A DNA stretch of 33,668 nt from DATKDP01 sp035546335. GTDB lineage: Bacteria > Acidobacteriota > Thermoanaerobaculia > Gp7-AA8. Shown one piece after another: positions 15,524 to 23,781 of this stretch; the stretch's first letter is position 1, and each line of letters starts with the position of its first letter. The DNA lies in NCBI GenBank assembly GCA_035546335.1, contig DATKDP010000048.1, positions 1-33,668 of the forward strand, written 5' to 3'. The position numbers were made by a program, and so were the translations under genes. The notes beneath the pieces were generated by a model. That model was not told the DNA's origin, ran no database searches, and saw nothing but the letters and a program-made list of their open reading frames with translations.

Positions 15524-17113
15524 TCACAGTTTGATCAGCCGCACATCCTGCATCTCCTTGAACGACCGGAGAAAGTCGAGCGTGGCGGCGTCGATCGGCG
15601 AATCGATGGTGATGATGGCCATCGCCAACCCACCGCCGGTCGCTCTTGCAAGATTGTACTCGGCGATGTTGATCTCGCGATCACCAAGAATTGTACCGAC
15701 CTTGCCGACGACGCCGGGAACGTCTCTGTTGACCATGTAGATCAGATACCCCTGCGGGTTGAACTCGACGCGGAAATTGTTGACAGAAACGACGCGCAGA
15801 TTCTTTTCGCTGAAGAGCGTTCCACTGATGCAGACCTCTCCGCTCTCGGTTCCGACGCGAAAGGTGATGAGGTTGGTGTAATCGAGCGGCGTCGGGTGAA
15901 TGGTCGAGCTGACATCGATGCCGCGGTTCTGAGCGATCGCCTCGGCGTTCACGTAATTGACCGAATCGCTCAAATGAGGGACGAGCATTCCCTTGATCGC
16001 GGCGACCGAGAGGATCCTGCTCAGACGCTCCTCGATCCCCCACAGCTCGACCCCGGCTCTGGTGATCGGGCCGCTGACGAGCTGCGCGGCGAAGAGTCCC
16101 AGGCGTTCGGCGAGGGTGATCATCGGGGCCGCGGTCGCGTCGGCGAGTCCCTCGAACGGAAGATTGACGGCGGAGACGAAGATGGAGCCGCGCAGCGCCT
16201 CGAGCACCATCTCGCACGTCTGTACCGCGACGCGATCCTGAGCCTCGATGGTGTTCGCGCCGATGTGGGGAGTGAGAACGATGTTCGGCGCGCCGACCAG
16301 AGGGTGATCCTTTCCGGGCGGCTCGCTCTCGTAGACGTCGATGGCCGCGGCGGCGACGTGGCCGCTGCGCAGTCCTTCCGCCAGCGCCTCCTCTTCGTAC
16401 ACTCCTCCACGTGCGCAGTTGATCAGGATCACGCCCTTCCTCGTCTTCGCCAGTTCCGGTGCACCGATCATCCGCCGCGTCTCTTCGGTGAGAGGCGTGT
16501 GTACGGTGATGATGTCCGACTCGGAGAGCAACCGATCGATCGAGACGAGCTCGGCTCCCACCTTCTCCGCCACGTTCGGGGCGATGTACGGATCGAAGGA
16601 GAGAAGTTTCATTCCGAACGCGCGGGCGCGCACGGCGACGCGCGATCCGATTCTTCCCAGTCCGATGATGCCGAGGGTCTTTCCACTCAGCTCCGTACCG
16701 AGAAAGCGGGAACGATTCCACTCTCCTGCGCGCACCGATGCGTGGGCCTCCGGGACGTTCCTGCAGGCGGCGAGCATGAGGGCCATCGTGTGCTCGGTTG
16801 CCGAGATGATGTTCGCCGTCGGAGCGTTGATGACCAGGATGCCGCGCTCGGTGGCGGCGTCGACGTCGACGTTGTCGAGACCGACGCCGGCGCGTCCCAC
16901 GATACGAAGGCGGTTGCCGGCGGAGAGGAGCTCGCGTGTGACCGGCGTTCCGCTGCGGGTGATGAGCGCATCGGAACCGGCCACGGCGCTGAGCAGCGCC
17001 TCTCCCTGGAGGCCGGGCCGGTAATCGAGCACCACGTCGGGGTCGCTTCGAAGGAGCTCCAGGCCCGACTCGGCGAGCGAATCGGTGACGAGGAGGCGAT
17101 AGTCAGCCGGCAT
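15524..17113 (-). CDS. serA: D-3-phosphoglycerate dehydrogenase
   Basis: The 529-residue enzyme oxidises 3-phosphoglycerate to 3-phosphohydroxypyruvate, the first step of serine synthesis. The NAD-binding GLGRIG is at residues 151-156; catalytic Arg235 (NCARGG), Glu264 (YESEP) and His283 (TPHIGANT) are all present. After the catalytic part comes the intervening ASB-like domain and a C-terminal ACT domain (YLIYMVNRDVPGVVGKVGTIL onward, split here as YLIYMVNRDVPG), the site where serine usually inhibits the long-form enzyme. The ATG at 17113 (MPADYRLLVTD) is chosen with AGGAGA ten bases upstream; the frame stays open to 17320, but that extension reads through a GC palindrome and has no family resemblance. 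Confidence 0.95.
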   Translation of the reverse strand: MPADYRLLVTDSLAESGLELLRSDPDVVLDYRPGLQGEALLSAVAGSDALITRSGTPVTRELLSAGNRLRIVGRAGVGLDNVDVDAATERGILVINAPTANIISATEHTMALMLAACRNVPEAHASVRAGEWNRSRFLGTELSGKTLGIIGLGRIGSRVAVRARAFGMKLLSFDPYIAPNVAEKVGAELVSIDRLLSESDIITVHTPLTEETRRMIGAPELAKTRKGVILINCARGGVYEEEALAEGLRSGHVAAAAIDVYESEPPGKDHPLVGAPNIVLTPHIGANTIEAQDRVAVQTCEMVLEALRGSIFVSAVNLPFEGLADATAAPMITLAERLGLFAAQLVSGPITRAGVELWGIEERLSRILSVAAIKGMLVPHLSDSVNYVNAEAIAQNRGIDVSSTIHPTPLDYTNLITFRVGTESGEVCISGTLFSEKNLRVVSVNNFRVEFNPQGYLIYMVNRDVPGVVGKVGTILGDREINIAEYNLARATGGGLAMAIITIDSPIDAATLDFLRSFKEMQDVRLIKL

Positions 17114-17240
17114 GTTCGACGGATCTCCTGCTGCAGCAGCGGATGGCGGGGTGCCTGTTGCGTCGCACGGCGGTTTCGCTCCTCGACATAGTATCGACCA
17201 AGACTCTCCAAAAATATTTGAAATTCGAGAATCAAAGACC

Positions 17241-17260
17241 GGCCCGGGCCCGGGCCCGGG
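17241..17260. repeat. GGCCCG hexamer palindrome
   Basis: Three tandem GGCCCG units plus GG form a self-complementary 20-base tract upstream of serA. It can extrude as a hairpin. The gap 17114-17436 contains no gene. Confidence 0.75.
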
Positions 17261-17335
17261 AAAGGCGTGTGTCTGGCTGGGGACATCGGAAGCGGGTTTC
17301 AGGTTTTCGTTGATTCGCATACGTGGTAGGACAAC

Positions 17336-17432
17336 GTTGTGCCGGCCGCCTTCGCGGCCTCACCTCATCGCGTGCCGCGCAACCCCGCCCTTACGGGCGG
17401 GGCTGAGGTTGTGCCGGCCGCCTTCGCGGCCT
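17336..17432. repeat. 25-base direct repeats flanking a hairpin
   Basis: GTTGTGCCGGCCGCCTTCGC followed by GGCCT is exact at 17336-17360 and 17408-17432. Between them CCCCGCCC-TTAC-GGGCGGGG (17383-17402) forms an 8-bp stem with a 4-base loop. It lies just after the aminotransferase stop and could end or attenuate transcription into serA, though no T-run follows. Confidence 0.75.
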
Positions 17433-17436
17433 GACT

Positions 17437-18516
17437 TCACGCGTCCGCGACCTCCGCCAGGACGTCGAGCATGGCGGAGAGGGACTCGAGCGAGATGTCT
17501 CCCATGTGGCCGATGCGGATGCCGGCGGGCTTCCAGCGACCGTAGCCGCTGGCGAGCGTATAGCCACGCTCTTTCATGCGCGCCAGCAAAACCGAGGGCT
17601 CGAGCTTTCTCGGCGCGAGAGCGGTGATGGAGGGGGAGGCGTGGCTTTCGTCCGCCATGAGCTGGCAGAAGGCGGCGGTACGCTCGATGGTCATGTCGCG
17701 CAGTTGAAGGTGCCGCGCCCATCGGGTCTCGATCGATTCGACGCGGAGGATGTGCTCGAGTTGTGCAGCGAGGGCGTAGAAGTGCGACACCGACGGTGTG
17801 AAGGGGACATTGCCCTCGCGTGCATGTTTGTCGAACAGCAGGAAGTCGAAGTAGGTCCCGCGATACGCTTTCTTGCGTGCGGCCTCGAGGGCGCGTTCGG
17901 AAACGGCGAAGAGCGTGAGGCCTGGCGGAAGGGCGAGTCCTTTCTGCGTGCTGGCGATGCAGACGTCGATTTTCCAGTCGTCGAACGCGATCGGTGTACA
18001 GGCGAGCGAAGAGACGGCGTCGACCAGGATCAACGTGTCGTGCGACTCGGCGTGGACGACCGCGGTCAGCGCCTCGAGGTCGTTGAGCACTCCGGTCGAA
18101 GTCTCATTGTGGGTGAACGTCACGGCATCGTAGTGATAGCGCCGCCCGGTGAAGTGGGTGGCGAGCCGCTCCGCATCGACCGGCTTTCCCCACTCGTGCT
18201 CGAGGATGTCGACCTCGACTCCGAGCTGCTGGGCGATCTCGCGCCATCGCTCGGAGAAGGCTCCGCAGGTGGTGACGAGGACACGCCGCGGGACGCAGTT
18301 CAGCAGGGCCCCTTCGAGCAGTCCCGTTCCGGACGAGGCGGCGACGAAGACGTTGCCCGATGTGAGAAAGAGCTTCCGCAGATCGTCGAAGACGCGACCG
18401 CAGAGCTCCCGGAACTCGGCGCTTCGATGTCCGATCATCGGACGGGTCATCTCGGCGAGAATCTCGGGGCGAACCCACGTCGGACCGGGAACGAAGAACG
18501 TGCTCAGATCGGTCAT
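17437..18516 (-). CDS. Class V aminotransferase, probable phosphoserine aminotransferase
   Basis: The 359-residue PLP enzyme is of the alanine-glyoxylate/serine-pyruvate type. It starts with the usual VPGPTWVRPEIL, has the SSGTG cofactor loop near residue 62, Asp166 in LVDAVSS and the Schiff-base Lys192 in ASTQKGLALPPG. It overlaps the upstream phosphatase gene by four bases (ATGA) and serA lies downstream. In several lineages a class V enzyme of this type next to serA supplies the phosphoserine aminotransferase step in place of classical SerC. That role is inferred here from context; glyoxylate or pyruvate transamination is the alternative. Confidence 0.88.
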   Translation of the reverse strand: MTDLSTFFVPGPTWVRPEILAEMTRPMIGHRSAEFRELCGRVFDDLRKLFLTSGNVFVAASSGTGLLEGALLNCVPRRVLVTTCGAFSERWREIAQQLGVEVDILEHEWGKPVDAERLATHFTGRRYHYDAVTFTHNETSTGVLNDLEALTAVVHAESHDTLILVDAVSSLACTPIAFDDWKIDVCIASTQKGLALPPGLTLFAVSERALEAARKKAYRGTYFDFLLFDKHAREGNVPFTPSVSHFYALAAQLEHILRVESIETRWARHLQLRDMTIERTAAFCQLMADESHASPSITALAPRKLEPSVLLARMKERGYTLASGYGRWKPAGIRIGHMGDISLESLSAMLDVLAEVADA

Positions 18517-19169
18517 GGTCTCCTCGTCATCAGATGCGGCAGAATCGCCGAAAGCTGCGGCTCGTCGATGTAGACTTCGGCGAGAGCGCGTACCGCCTCC
18601 CTCTCGACCACCCCGCCGAACCCGATGAAAAGATCGACGGCCCCTCGCGCTTCCGCGTCGGTCATCCCGTCGCCTACGAGAGCCGCTTTCCCTTTGGAGC
18701 GGGCGCGCACGTCGAGAATCGTGAGCTCCTTGCCGCCGGGCCGCGTCAGAAATGAACGGCGGTCGAAGTCGCGGTAGCTCCCATCGGACTCGAACAGGAG
18801 GGGAACGGCATGCACGGCACGTTCCGCGAGTCCCAGAGCGGAAGCGAAGGGAAGGAGGGCCTGTCGAATCGCCGCGCTGACGAGGTGAACATCGACTCTC
18901 GCGCGTCGAAGCACACCGACCACTTCTGCGGCGTCGGGAAGCATCGATGCGACATAGCGTTCACCGAGCCGCTCGACCGCCTGGCGCGTCGGGCGGACGA
19001 TATCCAGCCTGCGGGCATAGACCTGATCGATGGGGAGGGTGCCGTTCATCGCTGCTTCGGTGAGCTCTACGACTTCGCGACTGCCTTCGGCAAGCACTTC
19101 GATCCCCTCGATCGTCACCAGGGTCGAATCGACATCGAAGAAGACGAGCGCGAACTCGAACAGGTCCAT
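18513..19169 (-). CDS. serB: HAD-family phosphatase, phosphoserine phosphatase-like
   Basis: The 218-residue protein shows HAD motif I FFDVDSTLV (Asp12 and Asp14), motif II LVSAAIR, a GGKE lysine for motif III and motif IV LVGDGMTDAEA. The helical cap after motif I (EGIEVLAEGSREVVELTEAA) is of the SerB/HAD-IB type that reads phosphoserine. It would finish serine synthesis by hydrolysing phosphoserine. The ATG at 19169 is preferred to a TTG at 19175; it begins two bases after the mobB stop. The stop overlaps the aminotransferase start. The symbol is assigned from motifs plus operon context. Confidence 0.85.
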   Translation of the reverse strand: MDLFEFALVFFDVDSTLVTIEGIEVLAEGSREVVELTEAAMNGTLPIDQVYARRLDIVRPTRQAVERLGERYVASMLPDAAEVVGVLRRARVDVHLVSAAIRQALLPFASALGLAERAVHAVPLLFESDGSYRDFDRRSFLTRPGGKELTILDVRARSKGKAALVGDGMTDAEARGAVDLFIGFGGVVEREAVRALAEVYIDEPQLSAILPHLMTRRP

Positions 19170-19171
19170 GG

Positions 19172-19717
19172 TCAAATGGTGATTCTATCGAGAAACGCGG
19201 CCAGGCCGGCGATCTCGTCATGCCGGAACGAGTGCTCTCCGCGGGGGTGGTCGGTGATCGTCGCAAGGAACGGACCATTCCCTGCCGATGGAATCCCCTC
19301 GCGCTCGACGGCGATTCGACGCCACTCGATCGACGTCTTGAAACCTTCGATGAGAACGGTCGCGGTGCCAAGGATCGGAGGAAGATCGGAAGGCGTCGTG
19401 TAACCGCCGCGATGAACCGTGATGTTGCGTTCTCCGACCGTGATCGTCTCGAGGGTCTGCCAGCCGGCAGGCGGGTCGGCCGACTCGTCCATCAGAAAGG
19501 AATCGTGGTCGGTCACGAGAAGAACCGAGTGTGCCCCCGCCTCGAGAAACCGGAGGGAATCTCCCTGCAGCAGCGACTCGATGGGATGGTGGGAGTGCTT
19601 GATGACGCCGATCCGGCGACCTCGTGCAGTCCAGTGGCGCACGAGCTCACAGATCAGAGTCGTCTTCCCCGATCGGGAGAATCCGGCGAATGCGAACGTT
19701 CGGCCGCTGTCGCGCAT
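19172..19717 (-). CDS. mobB: Molybdopterin-guanine dinucleotide biosynthesis protein B-like GTPase
   Basis: The 181-residue P-loop protein reads FAFAGFSRSGKTTLICELV, with Walker A at residues 12-20, then RIGVIKHSHH and GAHSVLLVTD, and LIEGFK near residue 122. These are the recognised MobB motifs. In the family it binds GTP and assists MobA in attaching GMP to molybdopterin. No other cofactor gene is in the window. It is the first gene of the tight mobB-phosphatase-aminotransferase run, an unusual partner for serine enzymes. Start ATG 19717 precedes the P-loop by the normal distance; the longer open frame upstream is antisense to the next gene and is not real. Confidence 0.9.
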   Translation of the reverse strand: MRDSGRTFAFAGFSRSGKTTLICELVRHWTARGRRIGVIKHSHHPIESLLQGDSLRFLEAGAHSVLLVTDHDSFLMDESADPPAGWQTLETITVGERNITVHRGGYTTPSDLPPILGTATVLIEGFKTSIEWRRIAVEREGIPSAGNGPFLATITDHPRGEHSFRHDEIAGLAAFLDRITI

Positions 19718-19786
19718 CTGGAAACAAAACTGTAATCGATGAAGCGGTGCGAAATCGAATGGAGAGCGGGCACCGTTATCAGCTTC

Positions 19787-21574
19787 ATGAGAATCACTCT
19801 TCTTCTGCTGTTTGCCTGCCTCGTCGCTCTGCCGCTTCCGGCTCAGGGCGAGCCCGATGTAGTCACGATCGAGCTCTCGCCCCTCGGCGACGCCGGCGAG
19901 GGTGTCGTGACGCGGGTGACGCTCCGCCTGCGAGTCCCCGACAGCGTGCAATCGGTGACGCCACTCGCCGTACAGGGATCGATTCTCCAGGGCACGTCGG
20001 TCGTTCGGAACTTCCGCTATCTCCTTCCGGAGACGGAACGGGCCCGCTTCTCGTTCATCGTCACGCTGCCGGCCGGGGTGGTCACGATCGAAGCGCGGCT
20101 GATGATTCCGCTCGAGGAGGAAGCTCCGATGCTTCTCGGGAAAGGAACGGTCGAGGCGACGATCGCCGGCACCGGCCAGCCGTACATCGCATCGGAGAGC
20201 GACGGCCCCGAGGGATTCGTCGCCGAGGGGCTGGTGCCGGAGATCAGCGGCGCGTTGAAGCTCAAGCCGCCGCGTCGTGATCTCGCTCCCAATCTCTTTC
20301 TGGTCGACGTCGAAGTGAAGGATCCGATTCGTCGCGTGGAGTTCTATGTCGACGGAAAGCTGATTCTCGCGAAGAACGCTCCTCCTTACAGGACGGAGCT
20401 CGACCTCGGAAAGATCCCGCGGAGAGTCGAGGTGCGCGTCGTCGGGTACGATGCGAAGGGGAGATATGTCGATGCGGATGCCTGGATCGTCAACGAGCGC
20501 GATACGCCGCTGGAGGTGAAGATCACGCGGACGGTCACGCCCGACGGCGTGTCTCATTTCAAACTGAGCATTCAGAATCCGAACGGCCGGGAGTTGAAGA
20601 CGATCGAGCTGTTCGCCGGCGACCGCAAGGTGATGGAGTGGAACGGGCCGCCGTACGCCATCTCGATCCCGACGGCTCAACTGGGAGGAGTGGAGTTCGT
20701 CAGGGCCTCGGTTCTCGACGACACGAATTACGAAGCATCGGATCTGCTCTTTCTCGACGGCAGCCGCTTTTCGGAAGAGATCGACGTGAACCTCGTCGAG
20801 CTGCCGATCAGCGTGACCGACGAGCGCGGCGTTCCGATCATCGACCTCAAGCAGGAGAACTTCACGGTTTTCGAGGATGGGAAGCCGCAGAAGATCGCGT
20901 CGTTCGGATTCGCGAGCGACCTCCCGATCTCGGTCGGTGTCCTCGTCGATCACTCCGGGAGCATGCGAAACCGCCTCGACACGGCGCGCCAGGCGGCGAT
21001 CGATTTCTTCCAGCAGATCATCGGGCCGAAGGACCGCGCCTTCTTCGGCGCGTTCGCCTGGGATCCTTCGAGCATCTCCCCCTTCGTCTCGAACATCGAG
21101 GCGCTGCGCTCTCAGGCGGTGAGGATGCCGAGCGCCGAGGGGGGGACTTCTCTTTACGACGCGGTGGTGTCGGGGCTCTATCGTTTTCGCAACGTGGCGG
21201 GCCGCAAGGCGCTGATCATCGTGACCGATGGAGAGGACACGACCTCACGGCTGGGCTACGACGAAATGATTCACTATGCGAGGGCGGCGCGGGTGCCGCT
21301 CTACTTCATTGCCGTCGGCATGAGCGGATTCGATCTCGGAGCGTCGTCGAAGATGCGGTCGATGGCGGCGGAAACCGGCGGGATCGCCTACTTCATTCGC
21401 AACGTCGGAGATCTGAAGGATACGTATGCGCGACTCGAAGCGGAACTACGAACGCAGTACCTGATTGGCTATTACGCCGAGAGCAGCCGGAACGACGATC
21501 GTTACCGCACGGTGGATGTGAAGTCCGATCGGAAGGGAGCGAAGGTGCGGACGATCCGAGGATTCATCCCGTAG
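19787..21574 (+). CDS. Secreted VWFA-related protein (acidobacterial type)
   Basis: The 595-residue protein has a signal peptide (MRITLLLLFACLVALPLPAQ), a beta-rich N-terminal half with Ig-like segments, then VNLVELPISVTDERG and FTVFEDGKPQKI, and a von Willebrand A domain. The MIDAS motif DHSGSM starts at about residue 388; TSLYDAV and IIVTDGEDT supply the remaining metal-binding parts. The layout matches the VWFA-related family (TIGR03436) that is expanded in Acidobacteriota. It probably acts outside the cytoplasmic membrane in protein binding; the partner is unknown. Start 19787 is chosen for the signal peptide; an upstream ATG at 19739 has no better ribosome binding site. It is divergent from mobB. 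Confidence 0.9.
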   Translation: MRITLLLLFACLVALPLPAQGEPDVVTIELSPLGDAGEGVVTRVTLRLRVPDSVQSVTPLAVQGSILQGTSVVRNFRYLLPETERARFSFIVTLPAGVVTIEARLMIPLEEEAPMLLGKGTVEATIAGTGQPYIASESDGPEGFVAEGLVPEISGALKLKPPRRDLAPNLFLVDVEVKDPIRRVEFYVDGKLILAKNAPPYRTELDLGKIPRRVEVRVVGYDAKGRYVDADAWIVNERDTPLEVKITRTVTPDGVSHFKLSIQNPNGRELKTIELFAGDRKVMEWNGPPYAISIPTAQLGGVEFVRASVLDDTNYEASDLLFLDGSRFSEEIDVNLVELPISVTDERGVPIIDLKQENFTVFEDGKPQKIASFGFASDLPISVGVLVDHSGSMRNRLDTARQAAIDFFQQIIGPKDRAFFGAFAWDPSSISPFVSNIEALRSQAVRMPSAEGGTSLYDAVVSGLYRFRNVAGRKALIIVTDGEDTTSRLGYDEMIHYARAARVPLYFIAVGMSGFDLGASSKMRSMAAETGGIAYFIRNVGDLKDTYARLEAELRTQYLIGYYAESSRNDDRYRTVDVKSDRKGAKVRTIRGFIP

Positions 21575-21868
21575 GAAGGCAGAAGGAAGAAGGCGGAAGA
21601 AAACAAATAGCAAATAGCAGATGGCAGATAGCAGATAGCAGATACGCCCAGCCAGATCCCTCGGCTCCCACCCGACCCGGCTTCGGGATGACCCTGCAGG
21701 AGACTGCGCCTTCGCCATCTTCCACTGCCTCTGTCTTCTGCCTCTGTCTTCTGCCCCCGCCATCTGCCTCTGCCATTTGCCATTTGCTATTTGTTTTCTG
21801 CTTTCTGCTTTCTGCCTTCAGCCTTCTGCTCTCTGCCCCTCTGCCTTCTGCCCTCCGCCTTCCGCCTT
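21575..21868. repeat. Convergent-gene word-repeat hairpin 1
   Basis: The first part is purine-rich with repeated AGCAGATA/AGCAAATA words; the second is pyrimidine-rich with repeated TCTGCC, TTTGCCAT and CTTTCTGC words, the approximate complements. The region can fold into a long imperfect hairpin. It lies exactly between the stops of two convergent genes and holds no gene; it may act as a bidirectional terminator. Confidence 0.75.
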
Positions 21869-23089
21869 TCAGCCTTCCCGAGTCGCTAGCGGCACTGAGG
21901 TGGCGCCGGCCGCCGGAGCTGCTTGCTGCATCGGCACCGGCATGGTGGGGTCCTCGTGCTTGAGAGCGTACTTGAAAAGGAACGCGGCGACGGGCACGCC
22001 GAGGAGAAGGCCCCAGATGCCGAAGAGGTGCTCGCCGATCAGGAGGATGAGCAGCACGGCGACGGGATGCATGCGCAGCTGGTGGCCGTAAATCAATGGA
22101 TTGAGGGCGTAGGCCTCGATGGCGTGAACGATGAGAATCATCACCACGAGCCAGAAGACGAGGGTGACGCCGCCGACCTTGAGTGCGAGCAGCGCCGCGG
22201 GGAGCGTCGAGAGAATGACGCCGAAAACCGGGATGTAGGAGCAGAAGAAGACGATGGCGGCGAGCAGGGCGATCGACGGAACTCCGAGAAACAGAAAGCC
22301 GACGGAAGTGAGAATCGAGTTGACGAACGCGATGCCGGTTTGTGCTTCGAAGGCACGGCCCAGCATGACGCCGAAGGCACGGATGCCGGGCGCGATCTCT
22401 GCGTAGATCTCGGCGGTCGGGCCGATCGAGAAGGATCGGATGCTCCTCTTGATGGCTGGAAAGTCCCAGAGGATCAGGAACGAGAAGATGATCGACAGCA
22501 GGAAGTGGAACGCGATGACGATCGAGCCGTTGACGAAGATCCTCACCCCTTCGAGGATCTTCGGGATGCCGTTTGCGATTCCCCTCTGCAGCCTCACGAT
22601 CAGTGCCTGATAGGAGTCGGAGTCGCGATAGGTGTCGAACGTATCGCGCCCGATGAGCTGAACGAGTGCCGAGTCGAGGAACTTTCGTGCCTCCCGTTCG
22701 ATGACCGTTTCTTCGTGAGCGGCGGCCTCGTCAGGCTGACTCGTGAGCGTCCGTGTGACGATCGGCTGAAGCTGCCTCTCCGTCTCCGAGGCGTCGATGT
22801 CGTGCTGAATGTAGTAGCGGGCGAGTTGCCGCCCCTCCTGCAGGATGCGTGGAATCACGAGAAGCCCGACTCCAACCAGGCCGAAAATCAGCGCGATGTA
22901 GGTGATGCCGAGATTCACCCGCCGGTAGGGAAAACGGCGCGTGGCGAGGTTGACGACGGTGTTGCCGATGTAGGTGAGGACGAAGGTGAGAAAGAAGATG
23001 GGAAAGAGATGCCGCAGGAGAAAGAGGATGCCGATCAGGCTTCCCCAGATCACCCACTTCTCGATTTTCAGGAGCAACTCGTTGCTCAT
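21869..23089 (-). CDS. AI-2E family transporter (TqsA/PerM-like permease)
   Basis: The 406-residue integral membrane protein has hydrophobic segments near the N-terminus (WVIWGSLIGILFLL, IFFLTFVLTYIGN, YIALIFGLVGVGLLVI), a long soluble middle (about residues 85-170) and four or more C-terminal membrane segments. The family signatures PVFGVILSTLPAALLAL and ALNPLIYGHQLRMHPVAVLL are clear, and GIWGLLLGVPVAAFL ends the core. Members export small molecules or act in Na+/H+ exchange; the name does not prove AI-2 transport. The C-terminus carries a short Pro/Ala tail. It is convergent with the VWFA gene. Confidence 0.92.
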   Translation of the reverse strand: MSNELLLKIEKWVIWGSLIGILFLLRHLFPIFFLTFVLTYIGNTVVNLATRRFPYRRVNLGITYIALIFGLVGVGLLVIPRILQEGRQLARYYIQHDIDASETERQLQPIVTRTLTSQPDEAAAHEETVIEREARKFLDSALVQLIGRDTFDTYRDSDSYQALIVRLQRGIANGIPKILEGVRIFVNGSIVIAFHFLLSIIFSFLILWDFPAIKRSIRSFSIGPTAEIYAEIAPGIRAFGVMLGRAFEAQTGIAFVNSILTSVGFLFLGVPSIALLAAIVFFCSYIPVFGVILSTLPAALLALKVGGVTLVFWLVVMILIVHAIEAYALNPLIYGHQLRMHPVAVLLILLIGEHLFGIWGLLLGVPVAAFLFKYALKHEDPTMPVPMQQAAPAAGATSVPLATREG

Positions 23090-23202
23090 CGTTCGCCCGA
23101 CTCAATGACGTACAAGCATACCGCTTTGCGGGACATTCCATCCAGGCGCGCCCGCGCACGCAGACGTTTTGCGGGATGCGTGTTTTCGCCAGACCGCCAC
23201 AT

Positions 23203-23302
23203 TCTCGTAGGGGCGAAGCATTTGCGCGAGAGACGCCGCGACAGGCTCGTGTGACCGTAACGCAGCGCAATAGCTTCGCCCGGGTGCTTGCGAGGCTGTG
23301 AC
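23203..23302 (+). repeat. Dispersed repeat B, copy 3
   Basis: It runs from TCTCGTAGGGGCGAAGCATT to the CTTGCGAGGCTGTGAC edge. Nearly all positions match the copy at 27851-27951. Confidence 0.88.
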
Positions 23303-23427
23303 CGCGATGGGCCGCCCGCCCACCCGAGAGCGGCGCGGGACACGAGGAGCACGGCAACGCTTGCGCCGCACTCGTCCGCGCATCGAGCGGCCATGACTCA
23401 GTGAACGATGTGTACGATCTCGCAAGT

Positions 23428-23661
23428 GGCCGAAGATTCCGATATTCGGCCCGGTGACTGGCGACTCGGTGAGCGAGGGGAACGATCCCGCAGGTGCGAA
23501 CTGGAAGCTGTTCGGCCACATGGCGCCGGCGCTGGTGCTGCCGATGGTTTATTGCGTCGTCCGTCACCAGGCCGAAGATCGGAATCTTCGGCCACGAGGA
23601 CGATGGTGCCCATGGCTTATTGCTTCGTCCGTCACGGGCAGAAGATCGGAATTTTCGGCCA
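23428..23661. repeat. Cluster of three GGCCGAAGAT hairpins
   Basis: Hairpins lie at 23428-23451, 23570-23593 and 23637-23660. The middle one is perfect: GGCCGAAGAT, loop CGGA, ATCTTCGGCC. Two units of about 51 bases (23543-23594 and 23611-23661) share a TTATTGCxTCGTCCGTCAC lead before the hairpin. Open frames across 23090-23781 simply read these repeats; no gene is supported before 23782. Confidence 0.8.
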
Positions 23662-23781
23662 GTTTGGAAGCTCGCGCCGCGCTCGCGGGAATTCTCACGT
23701 GTCCGGATGCATTCCATTTGTAGCGGTACGAGGGATCGGTCCATCCCGACAAACAACATAACCCCCAGGGGGAATCGCCTG

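Noticed and set aside
15896..17191. Long plus-strand frame opposite serA
   Set aside because: Antisense shadow of a well-supported enzyme gene with no recognisable domain.
17114..17320. 69-residue N-terminal extension of SerA
   Set aside because: Low-complexity Pro/Gly translation of a GC palindrome; length and homology of SerA fit the 17113 start.
19718..20953. Long N-terminal extension of the mobB frame
   Set aside because: It runs antisense through the VWFA gene; MobB homologues begin just before the P-loop, as at 19717.
23408..23761. Plus-strand small frames in the hairpin cluster
   Set aside because: They only translate the repeated hairpin units and give unrelated peptides in each frame.
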